From JAWVEV01 sp033856535 (GTDB taxonomy: Bacteria > Actinomycetota > Thermoleophilia > Miltoncostaeales > Miltoncostaeaceae): a DNA stretch of 23,260 nt. The DNA is taken from assembly GCA_033856535.1 (NCBI GenBank), contig JAWVEV010000034.1:1-23260 (forward strand). The letters are read 5' to 3'. The notes under the pieces were generated by a model. That model was given only the letters and a program-made list of their open reading frames with translations, made no database searches and had not been told where the DNA came from. Every line of letters starts with the position of its first letter. Positions within the stretch are counted from its first letter, which is position 1. Position numbers and translations under genes: made by a program. Below are positions 1 through 6,408 of the stretch, piece by piece.

Positions 1-57
1 CGGCCCGACCGCGCCTCGCGCGGCCCCCCGCGGAAGGCTCGCACACCGCCTGATCCG

Positions 58-88
58 CCCGGGTCCGGCGCCCTCGGCGCCGCCCGGG
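58..88. terminator. Strong GC hairpin upstream of the MFS gene
   Basis: Inverted repeat seen directly: CCCGGG (58-63) and CGGCGCC (66-72) pair with GGCGCCG (76-82) and CCCGGG (83-88), leaving a two-base bulge (TC) and a three-base loop, 13 bp in all. There is no T tract after it. It could end transcription of a gene lying left of the window, or fold in the leader of the exporter gene. The rest of 1-124 shows no gene. Confidence 0.35.
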
Positions 89-124
89 CTCACCTCGCCC
101 CAATACCTGCATCGTACAGCCAAT

Positions 125-1636
125 ATGACCACAGCCACCTCCGCACCCCGCCGCCGGGGGCCCCTCTTCGTCGCCGCCGACCACCCGCGCTACCGCTGGT
201 GGGCGCTGTCGGTGACGTCCCTGGCGATGTTCCTGGCCACCGTGAACTCGGGCACGCTGCTCATCGCGCTGCCCGACGTCGAGCGCGGCCTCGGCACCTC
301 GCTGCTCACCCTCGTCTGGGTGATCCTCGCCTACATGGTCGCGAGCACCGTGCTGGTGCTGACCGCCGGCCGGCTGGCCGACCAGTTCGGGCGGCGGCGC
401 CTCTTCGTCGGCGGCCTGGCGCTCTTCACGATCGCCTCGCTCGGCGCCGGCTTCGCCGACACCGGCACCGCGCTGATCATCTGGCGCGTGGTCCAAGGCG
501 TCGGGGGCGCGTTCATCTTCGCCAACGCCGGCGCGATCGTGACCGACGCCTTCCCGCGGGAGCAGCTCGGCCTGGCGATGGGCACGAACACGATGGTCGC
601 CGCGGTCGGCCTGGTCGTGGGACCGGTGCTCGGCGGCTGGCTGGTGGAGTTCGGCTGGCAGTGGGTCTTCTGGTTCAACCTCCCGCTGGGGATCGTGGGC
701 ACCCTCTGGGCCGCCCTGGTCCTGCGCGAGCTGAGCGCCCCCGACGCCAGGCCGCAGCACGACTGGCTCGGGAACGCGCTGGCCCTGGTCGGGTTGACCG
801 GGCTCGTGCTGGGGCTGTCCGACGCCGGCCTGGACGGCTGGGGCGCGCCGATGGTGATCGTGGGCCTGATCGCCGCCGCCGTCTTCCTGCCGCTCTTCGT
901 GCTGGCCGAGCGGCGCGTCGCCGCGCCGATGCTCGACCTGTCGCTCTTCCGGGTCCGGATCTACTGGGCCGCCGCGGCCGCCGCGTTCCTGAACGGCCTG
1001 GCCCGCTTCGCGCTCATGTTCCTGTTCGTCTTCTACTTCCAGGGGCCGCAGGGCGACGACCCGATCACGGCCGGCCTGAAGCTGATCCCGCTGGCCGGCG
1101 GCATGCTGGTCGCCTCGCCGGTCGCCGGCGCCTGGGCGGACCGCCACGGCTCCCGCGCGCTGGCGGTGGCCGGGATGCTGATCACCGCCGCGGGGCTCGT
1201 CGGGATGACGACGCTGCAGGTCGAGAGCCCGTTCTGGGAGTCGGCCGTCTGGCTCGGCATCGTCGGCATCGGGTCCGGCGCCTTCAACTCGCCCAACACC
1301 GCGGCGATGATGGCCGCCGTGCCGGCGTGGCGGCGCGGGATCGCCTCGGGCACGCGCACGATGCTGCAGAACACCGGCGCGGTGATCTCGATCGCGGTGA
1401 TGCTGCTGATCGTGAGCTCGGTCGTCCCCACCGACCTGCTCTTCAGCATCTTCAGCGGGCTCACCACCGGCCTCTCGCCGGACAAGCTGCAGCCGTTCAT
1501 GGACGGCATGCACCTGGCCCTGTGGCTGCTGGCCGGCATCTCGCTGCTGGGCGCCGCGGTGTCGGGCCTGCGCGGGCGCCACGCCGCCGCGGACCCCGTG
1601 GGGGCGCCGGCGGAGCTGCGCGGATCCGGGGGCTGA
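125..1636 (+). CDS. MFS drug:proton antiporter, DHA2 (14-TM, EmrB/QacA) family
   Basis: Predicted inner-membrane exporter that would expel hydrophobic or cationic compounds in exchange for protons; the substrate cannot be read from sequence. The 503-residue product is mostly hydrophobic and has the length usual for 14-helix DHA2 transporters. Motif A is visible as GRLADQFGRRR at residues 82-92, and the antiporter motif C as VGLVVGPVLGG at 161-171, followed by the FNLPLGI segment usual in the family. The D1 motif near residue 40 is diverged (VNSGTLLIALP). The ATG at 125 is the first start in frame. No clear Shine-Dalgarno sequence lies in the 20 bases before it, so initiation may be leaderless or weak. 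The gene stands alone, ends just before a hairpin, and has no regulator beside it in the window. Family assignment is firm; substrate is unknown. Confidence 0.9.
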   Translation: MTTATSAPRRRGPLFVAADHPRYRWWALSVTSLAMFLATVNSGTLLIALPDVERGLGTSLLTLVWVILAYMVASTVLVLTAGRLADQFGRRRLFVGGLALFTIASLGAGFADTGTALIIWRVVQGVGGAFIFANAGAIVTDAFPREQLGLAMGTNTMVAAVGLVVGPVLGGWLVEFGWQWVFWFNLPLGIVGTLWAALVLRELSAPDARPQHDWLGNALALVGLTGLVLGLSDAGLDGWGAPMVIVGLIAAAVFLPLFVLAERRVAAPMLDLSLFRVRIYWAAAAAAFLNGLARFALMFLFVFYFQGPQGDDPITAGLKLIPLAGGMLVASPVAGAWADRHGSRALAVAGMLITAAGLVGMTTLQVESPFWESAVWLGIVGIGSGAFNSPNTAAMMAAVPAWRRGIASGTRTMLQNTGAVISIAVMLLIVSSVVPTDLLFSIFSGLTTGLSPDKLQPFMDGMHLALWLLAGISLLGAAVSGLRGRHAAADPVGAPAELRGSGG

Positions 1637-1652
1637 GGCCCCGAAAACGCGG

Positions 1653-1674
1653 GCGCCGGCCTGATGGCCGGCGC
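1653..1674. terminator. Bidirectional hairpin between MFS gene and tRNA-Lys
   Basis: A perfect 9-bp stem (GCGCCGGCC at 1653-1661 with GGCCGGCGC at 1666-1674) closes a TGAT loop. It lies 16 bases after the MFS stop codon and 6 bases beyond the 3' end of the oppositely oriented tRNA, so it could end transcripts from both sides. It lacks a T run, which is common in very GC-rich actinobacteria. Confidence 0.5.
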
Positions 1675-1680
1675 GCGTGA

Positions 1681-1753
1681 TGGGCCGTGAAGGGATCGAA
1701 CCTTCGACCTTGGGATTAAGAGTCCCCTGCTCTACCAGCTGAGCTAACGGCCC
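1681..1753 (-). tRNA. tRNA-Lys (anticodon CTT)
   Basis: Read on the minus strand, the sequence folds as a full cloverleaf: acceptor stem GGCCC-type arms (1747-1753 with 1682-1688), D arm GCTC...GAGC, anticodon stem-loop GGGGA-CTCTTAA-TCCCA, five-base variable region AGGTC, T arm GAAGG-TTCGATC-CCTTC, and discriminator A at 1681. The anticodon CTT reads the lysine codon AAG, the preferred lysine codon at this GC content. The outermost anticodon-stem pair is a G-A mismatch. CCA is not encoded (the next bases read TCA), so it must be added by a nucleotidyltransferase. The gene is divergent from the archease/rtcB pair. Confidence 0.95.
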
Positions 1754-1819
1754 GCGGCGGGCATGCTAGCAACGGGCGGGTCGTGTGCCCCGGAGCCCCG
1801 GATCGGGAAGCTTGCGGGC

Positions 1820-2221
1820 ATGGTCGAGCTGGTGGACCACACGGGCGAGCTCGAGATGCGGGTCGAGCACGAGGAGCTTGCCGGCGTCTACGCCGAGGCC
1901 CTCGGGGCGCTCGCCGCCGAGCTTGTCGACGCGCCCGGTGAGGCCGGCTCGCGCGGGCGCCGGCCGGTGGACCTGCGCGCCTCGGGGCGCGACACGCTGC
2001 TCGCCGAGCTGCTGAACGAGGCCATCTACCTCGCCGAGGTCGCGGGCTTCGTCGCCGACGGCCTGGAGCCCGAGGTCCTGGAGGAGACCCGCGTGGCCGG
2101 CGCGCTGGTCGGGTACGACCACCCCGGTGCCCGCCCGGTCGTGAAGGCCGCGACATTCCACGGCCTCGCGCTCGCCCCCGGCGGGCGGGGCTGGCGCGCG
2201 AGCGTCGTCCTGGACGTATGA
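1820..2221 (+). CDS. Archease (RtcB cofactor protein)
   Basis: Archease helps the RNA ligase RtcB through repeated rounds of guanylation and widens its NTP use. The product is about 133 residues when started at the ATG at 1820, the usual size for the family. It opens with VELVDHTGELEMRVEHEEL, which matches the archease pattern of a conserved early DHTAD-like segment (here DHTGEL). An Asp-rich C-terminal end (VVLDV) also fits; the family's metal-binding acidic residues lie at the two ends. An upstream GTG/ATG-type start at 1763 would only add a non-conserved 19-residue leader overlapping the tRNA promoter region, whereas GGGAAG at 1805-1810 sits a good distance before 1820. It overlaps rtcB by ATGA (2218-2221), so the two are translationally coupled. 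The partner gene strengthens the assignment. Confidence 0.85.
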   Translation: MVELVDHTGELEMRVEHEELAGVYAEALGALAAELVDAPGEAGSRGRRPVDLRASGRDTLLAELLNEAIYLAEVAGFVADGLEPEVLEETRVAGALVGYDHPGARPVVKAATFHGLALAPGGRGWRASVVLDV

Positions 2222-3654
2222 GCCTGTCGCCCCACCGCATCGACGAGGTCACCTGGGAGCTCCCGGCCGCGAGCCGGCCCGGCATGCGCGTGCCGGCCCG
2301 CGTGATCGCCGACGCGGAGCTGCTCGAGGCGATCCGCGGCGACGGCTCGCTCGACCAGCTGGCAAATGTCGCGACCCTCCCCGGCATCGTCGGCTTCGCG
2401 ATCGCGATGCCGGACATCCACCAGGGGTACGGCTTCCCGGTGGGCGCCGTCGCGGCCACGCGCCTCGACGACGGCGTGGTCTCCCCGGGCGGGGTCGGCT
2501 ACGACATCAACTGCGGCGTCCGCCTGCTGGCGCTCGACGTCGGGGCCGGCGAGCTCGGCCGGTCGCTCGGGCGGCTGATGGACGAGCTGGCGCGGGCGGT
2601 GCCGTCCGGCACCGGGCGCGGCGGGCGGCTCGAGCTGTCGGACGCCGACCTGGACGGCGTGCTCGCCGGCGGGGCGCCCTTCGCGGTCCGCGCGCTCGGC
2701 CTCGGCGAGGAGGCCGACCTGGCGCTGGCCGAGTCGGGCGGCCGCCTGCCCGGCGCCGACCCGAGCCGCGTCTCGGCGCGCGCGAAGGAGCGCGGGCGCG
2801 ACCAGCTCGGCACCATCGGCTCGGGCAACCACTTCCTCGAGCTGCAGCGGGTGGAGCGGATCGAGGACGCCGCGGCCGCCGCCGCGTTCGGCCTGCGCGA
2901 GGGGCAGGTGACGGCGCTGATCCACACCGGCTCGCGCGGCCTCGGGCACCAGGTCTGCACCGACTACGTCCGCCTGATGGAGCCGCGCCTGGCCGGCTGG
3001 GGCATCGACCTCCCCGACCGCCAGCTCGCCTGCGCGCCGCTGGCCTCGCCGGAGGGACGCGACTACCTGGCCGCGATGGCGGCCGCGGCCAACTTCGCCT
3101 GGGCCAACCGGCAGGCCATCGCGCACCGGGTGCGGCAGGCGGCGGCCCGGGTCCTCGGCGGCGACGGCGCCTCGCTGGTGCGGCCGGTCTACGACGTGGC
3201 CCACAACGTCGCCAAGGTCGAGCGCCACGGCGGCGCCGAGCTCTGCGTCCACCGCAAGGGCGCCACGCGGGCCTTCGGCCCCGGGCGCGGCGGCGAGCTG
3301 CCGCCGGCGCTCGCGGCCGTCGGGCAGCCGGTCTTCATCCCCGGCTCGATGGGCACCGCGTCGTGGGTGCTGCGGGGCGCCGACGGCTCCGGGGAGCGGT
3401 CGTTCGGCTCGGCCTGCCACGGCGCCGGCCGGCGCCTGTCGCGCACGCAGGCCCGCAAGCAGGTGACCGGCGCCGAGCTGCGGCGGCGGCTGGAGGAGGG
3501 CGGCGTGACCGTGCGGGCGGCGTCGGCCCGGGGGCTCGCCGAGGAGGCGCCCTTCGCCTACAAGGACGTCGACCGGGTGGTGGACGTAGTCGACCGCGCA
3601 GGCATCGCGGCGCGCGTGGCCCGGCTCGTCCCCATCGGGGTGGTGAAGGGCTGA
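2218..3654 (+). CDS. rtcB: RtcB RNA-splicing ligase
   Basis: GTP- and Mn2+-dependent ligase that joins 2',3'-cyclic phosphate (or 3'-phosphate) RNA ends to 5'-OH ends, in tRNA splicing or RNA repair; cytoplasmic. The 478-residue length is typical. All metal ligands known from the Pyrococcus enzyme are in place: D96 and C99 (GYDINCG), H205 (GSGNH), H236 (IHTGSRG) and H329 (AHN). The nucleophile that carries GMP is H401 in SACHGAGR. PDIHQGYG at 65-72 and the C-terminal YKDVDRVVDVV segment are also family hallmarks. It follows archease with a 4-base overlap. The pair sits divergent from a tRNA-Lys gene, which has no visible intron. All active residues are present, so I expect an active ligase; its natural RNA substrate in bacteria remains unclear. 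Confidence 0.97.
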   Translation: MSLSPHRIDEVTWELPAASRPGMRVPARVIADAELLEAIRGDGSLDQLANVATLPGIVGFAIAMPDIHQGYGFPVGAVAATRLDDGVVSPGGVGYDINCGVRLLALDVGAGELGRSLGRLMDELARAVPSGTGRGGRLELSDADLDGVLAGGAPFAVRALGLGEEADLALAESGGRLPGADPSRVSARAKERGRDQLGTIGSGNHFLELQRVERIEDAAAAAAFGLREGQVTALIHTGSRGLGHQVCTDYVRLMEPRLAGWGIDLPDRQLACAPLASPEGRDYLAAMAAAANFAWANRQAIAHRVRQAAARVLGGDGASLVRPVYDVAHNVAKVERHGGAELCVHRKGATRAFGPGRGGELPPALAAVGQPVFIPGSMGTASWVLRGADGSGERSFGSACHGAGRRLSRTQARKQVTGAELRRRLEEGGVTVRAASARGLAEEAPFAYKDVDRVVDVVDRAGIAARVARLVPIGVVKG

Positions 3655-3809
3655 GGCCGCGGGCCGGCCGGGGCGGGTCATGGCGCCGGGGCCGTCCACG
3701 ATCCGGGCCGACGTCCCGCTGCCCAAGGTGCGGAAGCGGCTGCGCCGAGGGGACCGCCCGCTCCAGGTCGTCACGAGCCGGAGGGCCGCCTTATCGGCGT
3801 GGTGCGCCC
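3655..3809. other. Intergenic region between convergent rtcB and TPR gene
   Basis: About 155 bases separate the two convergent genes. A plus-strand frame opens at 3680 and runs on antisense to the TPR gene, but its composition is Arg/Pro-rich like an out-of-frame reading and I do not accept it as a gene. CCCCT-A-AGGGG at 3806-3816 is too tightly spaced to make a stable hairpin. I see no RNA gene here. Confidence 0.5.
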
Positions 3810-4358
3810 CTAAGGGGAGGTGCTGGTGGCGCTCTGGAGCTCGAGCAGCCGGGCGCGGACGTCGTCCGCGGTTCGGTCGTTCGGCGCCAGCTGCACGAAG
3901 CGCTGGTAGGCGAGGCCGGCCAGGTCGGCGCGGCCGGCCCGCTCCGCCACCTGCCCCAGCGTCAGGAACGCCTCCGCGTGCCGCGGGTTGTCCCGCGTGA
4001 ACGCCTGGAGGGTGATGATCGCCGCGCCGAGCTGGCCCGCTCGGCTCTGCAGCGAGACCAGGGTCTGGATGCGCTGGTAGCTGGCCGGCTGGAGCTCGAC
4101 CGCCTTCTCGGCCGCGTCCACGGCCTCGGGCAACTGATTGTTCCCGGCGTAGGCCGATGCCAGGTCCTCGTAGGCGCTCGCGCTCGGGTTCTCCCTCACG
4201 CGCGCCATGGCGTCGTCGATCAGCCCGCTCTGCTCGGACTTCCCGCCGCCGAAGACGATCAGCCCCAGCACGACGAAGATCACGCCGGCGAACGCGAGCG
4301 AGGTCATGATCGCGACGATCTGGACGGTGCGCTTGGTGCGCTTTTGGTCGAGAAGCAT
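3810..4358 (-). CDS. Membrane-anchored tetratricopeptide-repeat protein
   Basis: A 182-residue protein with a positively charged N-terminus (residues 1-11, KRTKR) followed by one hydrophobic helix (about 12-36). The rest is an acidic, helical domain with TPR-like repeats at about 60-160: pairs such as AYEDLASAYAGNNQLPEAVDAAEKAVELQP and AEAFLTLGQVAERAGRADLAGLAYQRFVQLAP show the W/L-G-Y-A-F-A-P spacing of TPR motifs. The positive-inside rule places the TPR part outside the membrane. TPR domains mediate protein-protein contacts; a partner cannot be named. It starts at an ATG 12 bases after the stop codon of the amidohydrolase, so it is the last gene of a tatA - amidohydrolase - TPR operon. A role in assembly of exported or membrane complexes is only a guess. 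Confidence 0.8.
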   Translation of the reverse strand: MLLDQKRTKRTVQIVAIMTSLAFAGVIFVVLGLIVFGGGKSEQSGLIDDAMARVRENPSASAYEDLASAYAGNNQLPEAVDAAEKAVELQPASYQRIQTLVSLQSRAGQLGAAIITLQAFTRDNPRHAEAFLTLGQVAERAGRADLAGLAYQRFVQLAPNDRTADDVRARLLELQSATSTSP

Positions 4359-4370
4359 TGTTCGGTGACG

Positions 4371-5636
4371 CTAACAGAGGCGGGCGCGCACCTCGCGCGC
4401 CCGGGCATCGAGCCGCTCGTCGCCGCCGCGCACGGGCTCCCCGCGCCAGAGCAGCGGCTCGCCGTCCACCAGCACCGCATCCACCGCGGCGGCCGGATCG
4501 AGGGCCGCGAGGTGCGGATCGCCGCCGGCCCCGCCGGGGTCCGGCCGCAGCACCAGCAGGTCGGCGCGCTTGCCCGGTTCCAGGCTCCCGATCGCGCCCT
4601 CGAGCCCCAGCGCCTCGGCGCCGCCGAGGGTCGCCATCCGCACCAGCTCCTGCGCCGACGGCGGCCCCTCGGGCGCGTCGGCGTGCACCAGCGCGGCGGC
4701 CCGCGCCTCGGCCCGCAGGTCGTAGGTCCCGCCGGATCCGGGGCTGTCGGTGCCGAGCGCGACGATGACCCCGTCCGCCCGCAGGGCGGCGAGCGGCGCG
4801 CGCCCGGTGCGCAGGTAGGCGTTCGACACCGGGCAGTGGGCCACCGCGACGCCGGCCTCGGCCAGCAGGGCGGGATCGCCGGCGTCGAGCTGCACGGCGT
4901 GGGCGACCACGAGCCCGCGGCGCAGGGCGCCGGCCGCGGCCAGCCGGGTCGCCGGGCCGGCTCCGTCGGGGCCGGGCCAGCGGCCCGGCGTGAAGCCCAT
5001 CCGGGCGAAGAGCTCCGCCAGCGGGCCGTCGCCCGAGTCGAGCAGGCGCGACTCGGCCGGCGACTCGGCCAGGTGGCTCGCCCAGGGCCGATCGGCGAGG
5101 TCCGGGCGCGCGGCCAGGGCGGCCCAGAGGCCCGGCCCGACCGTGTACGGCGCGTGGGGCGAGACCCCGATCGCCACCCGCGGCCCGGCCTCCGCGTCGA
5201 GCGCGGCGATGCGCTCGGCCAGCGCGGCCGCGGCGGCGTCCGCCTCGGCCCCCTCGGGCGCGCCGAAGGCCTCCAGGTGCACCGCGCCGCGCAGGCCGGC
5301 CTCGGCCATCGCGCGCGCGCCGGCGCCGGTCGGCCCGCTGTCGGCCAGCATCGTCGTGCCGGCGGCCAGGCAGCGCCGGGCGCCGTACGCGGCCGCGACG
5401 CGGTGGTCCTCCGCCGTCATGCGGCCGCGAAGCCCGAGCAGCCCGGCCACCCAGGGCGCGAAGGGCCCGGGCGGCACCAGCCCGCCGGTGAGGCTCCACT
5501 CCAGGTGGCAGTGGGCGTCGACCAGCCCCGGCATCAGGATCGCCGCGCCGAGGTCGGTCTCGGGCAGGTCCGGGTGGGCGGCGGCGACCTCGGCCGCGGA
5601 ACCGGCCGCCAGGATCGCGCCGTCGCGGACGGCCAC
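4371..5636 (-). CDS. Amidohydrolase, probable aminodeoxyfutalosine deaminase (MqnX-like)
   Basis: Metal-dependent deaminase of the amidohydrolase superfamily. Counting from the GTG at 5636 it has H42-x-H44 (DAHCHLEW), SPHAPYT around H161, H188 and E191 (SHLAES), H246 (AHAVQ) and D297 (GTDS), the full set for a purine or pyrimidine deaminase. PGLVDAHCHLE, HCPVSNAYL and GTDSPGS resemble MqnX, which deaminates 6-amino-6-deoxyfutalosine in one branch of menaquinone synthesis. The presence of mqnA and mqnC in this window supports that role, but S-adenosylhomocysteine or guanine deaminase relatives are possible. The start is a problem: conserved N-terminal sequence (LRAAWLLPIAAPP, VPDGAV) lies in frame upstream of 5636, up to a CTG at 5723 directly after the tatA stop, with no ATG, GTG or TTG there. 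The real protein probably starts near 5723. Confidence 0.8.
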   Translation of the reverse strand: MAVRDGAILAAGSAAEVAAAHPDLPETDLGAAILMPGLVDAHCHLEWSLTGGLVPPGPFAPWVAGLLGLRGRMTAEDHRVAAAYGARRCLAAGTTMLADSGPTGAGARAMAEAGLRGAVHLEAFGAPEGAEADAAAAALAERIAALDAEAGPRVAIGVSPHAPYTVGPGLWAALAARPDLADRPWASHLAESPAESRLLDSGDGPLAELFARMGFTPGRWPGPDGAGPATRLAAAGALRRGLVVAHAVQLDAGDPALLAEAGVAVAHCPVSNAYLRTGRAPLAALRADGVIVALGTDSPGSGGTYDLRAEARAAALVHADAPEGPPSAQELVRMATLGGAEALGLEGAIGSLEPGKRADLLVLRPDPGGAGGDPHLAALDPAAAVDAVLVDGEPLLWRGEPVRGGDERLDARAREVRARLC

Positions 5637-5724
5637 CGCCCCATCGGGGACGGGCGGGGCGGCGATCGGAAGCAGCCAGGCGGCGCGCAGCCGGCCGGCG
5701 ATGCCCCGGCGCGCGGCGTTCAGG

Positions 5725-5925
5725 CTAGTGCGCCTTCTTCTCCCCCGGCGGCGGGCCGCTGATGGCCTCGCCGTCGGACGCGTCGTCCCCGGTGATGCCC
5801 TTCTTGAACTCGCGGGCGCTGGAGCCGAGGCCCCGGCCGATCTCGGGAAGCCGCTTCGCCCCGAACACGACGAGCAGGATCAGCAGCACGATCAGGAGCT
5901 GCACGGGGCTTGCTCCAAAGGGCAC
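5725..5925 (-). CDS. tatA: Sec-independent translocase subunit TatA
   Basis: Pore-forming subunit of the twin-arginine translocase, which exports folded proteins. The 66-residue product has the classical build: a short N-terminus, one transmembrane helix (about residues 8-20), the FG hinge in VVFGAKRLPEIGRGLG, then an amphipathic helix (SSAREFKKGI) and an acidic tail ending in KKAH. The start is the GTG at 5925, preceded by a near-perfect AAAGGAGG ribosome binding site at 9 bases. The stop codon (5725-5727) lies next to the amidohydrolase coding sequence, so the two are surely co-transcribed. TatB and TatC are not in the window. The Rieske protein encoded at 20396-21064 belongs to a family often exported by this system. 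The single-gene size and absence of a long tail favour TatA over TatB. Confidence 0.93.
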   Translation of the reverse strand: MPFGASPVQLLIVLLILLVVFGAKRLPEIGRGLGSSAREFKKGITGDDASDGEAISGPPPGEKKAH

Positions 5926-5988
5926 GGAGGCCCTCCTTTGCCGGACGCCTGGCAGGGTCGGACGAGGCTCGGAGGGTAGCATGGCCGC

Positions 5989-6408
5989 GTGAGCGGCCTG
6001 ACCCCGCGCCGGCGCGCACCGAGCCGGCTCGACCCGATCGCGGCGACCTGGGGAGGCCTCGTGGCGGCGGTGGGGCTCATGGTCGGCGCCGAGCGCGACT
6101 GGCCCCTGCGGCTCACCGCGACGGCGCTCGCCTTCGGCCTCGGCGGCTTCCTCGCCGGGGTGCGCGCGTCGGCCCGCCGGCCGGCCCACGCGCTGGCCGC
6201 GGCGGTGATGGGCTACCTGCTCCACGCGCTGTACGTGGCGCTCGCCCGCGTCCTCGACGTCTTCGCGGGCCCGGACCCCCCGGCGCTCGCCGCCGAGAGC
6301 ACCCGCGACTGGGCCACGGGGGCCGGCTGGGCGCTCGTCTTCGCCCTGATCGGAGGCCTGATCGCGAACTCCTGGCTGCGCCCGGCCGGGCCGCAGCGCA
6401 TTCACTAG
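5989..6408 (+). CDS. Small four-helix membrane protein, function unknown
   Basis: I do not recognise a named family. The 139-residue product has an Arg-rich N-terminus (LTPRRRAPSR) and about four hydrophobic segments (roughly 17-34, 41-59, 68-90 and 108-128), so it is likely an integral membrane protein with the N-terminus inside. The start is the GTG at 5989. The ribosome binding site GGAGGG (5971-5976) is closer to an ATG at 5981 that opens a three-codon reading frame (ATG GCC GCG TGA) whose stop overlaps the GTG, which could couple translation. It is divergent from tatA (63-base gap) and convergent with nhaA, with the two stop codons overlapping at 6405-6408. Coding bias and the clean membrane pattern make it a real gene. 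Confidence 0.75.
   Translation: MSGLTPRRRAPSRLDPIAATWGGLVAAVGLMVGAERDWPLRLTATALAFGLGGFLAGVRASARRPAHALAAAVMGYLLHALYVALARVLDVFAGPDPPALAAESTRDWATGAGWALVFALIGGLIANSWLRPAGPQRIH

Noticed and set aside
3680..4000. 106-codon plus-strand frame after rtcB
   Set aside because: Most of it is antisense to the TPR gene and its sequence is Arg/Gly/Pro-rich; no ribosome binding site and no recognisable domain. I kept the possibility of a short peptide in 3680-3809 open but could not support it.
2026..5499. Very long open frame of 1157 codons on the minus strand
   Set aside because: It lies antisense to archease and rtcB and out of frame with the amidohydrolase and TPR genes. Its product is dominated by Arg, Ala, Gly and Pro, as expected for non-coding frames at this GC content.
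3363..5762. 799-codon plus-strand frame
   Set aside because: Antisense to the amidohydrolase and TPR genes, low-complexity composition, no motif.
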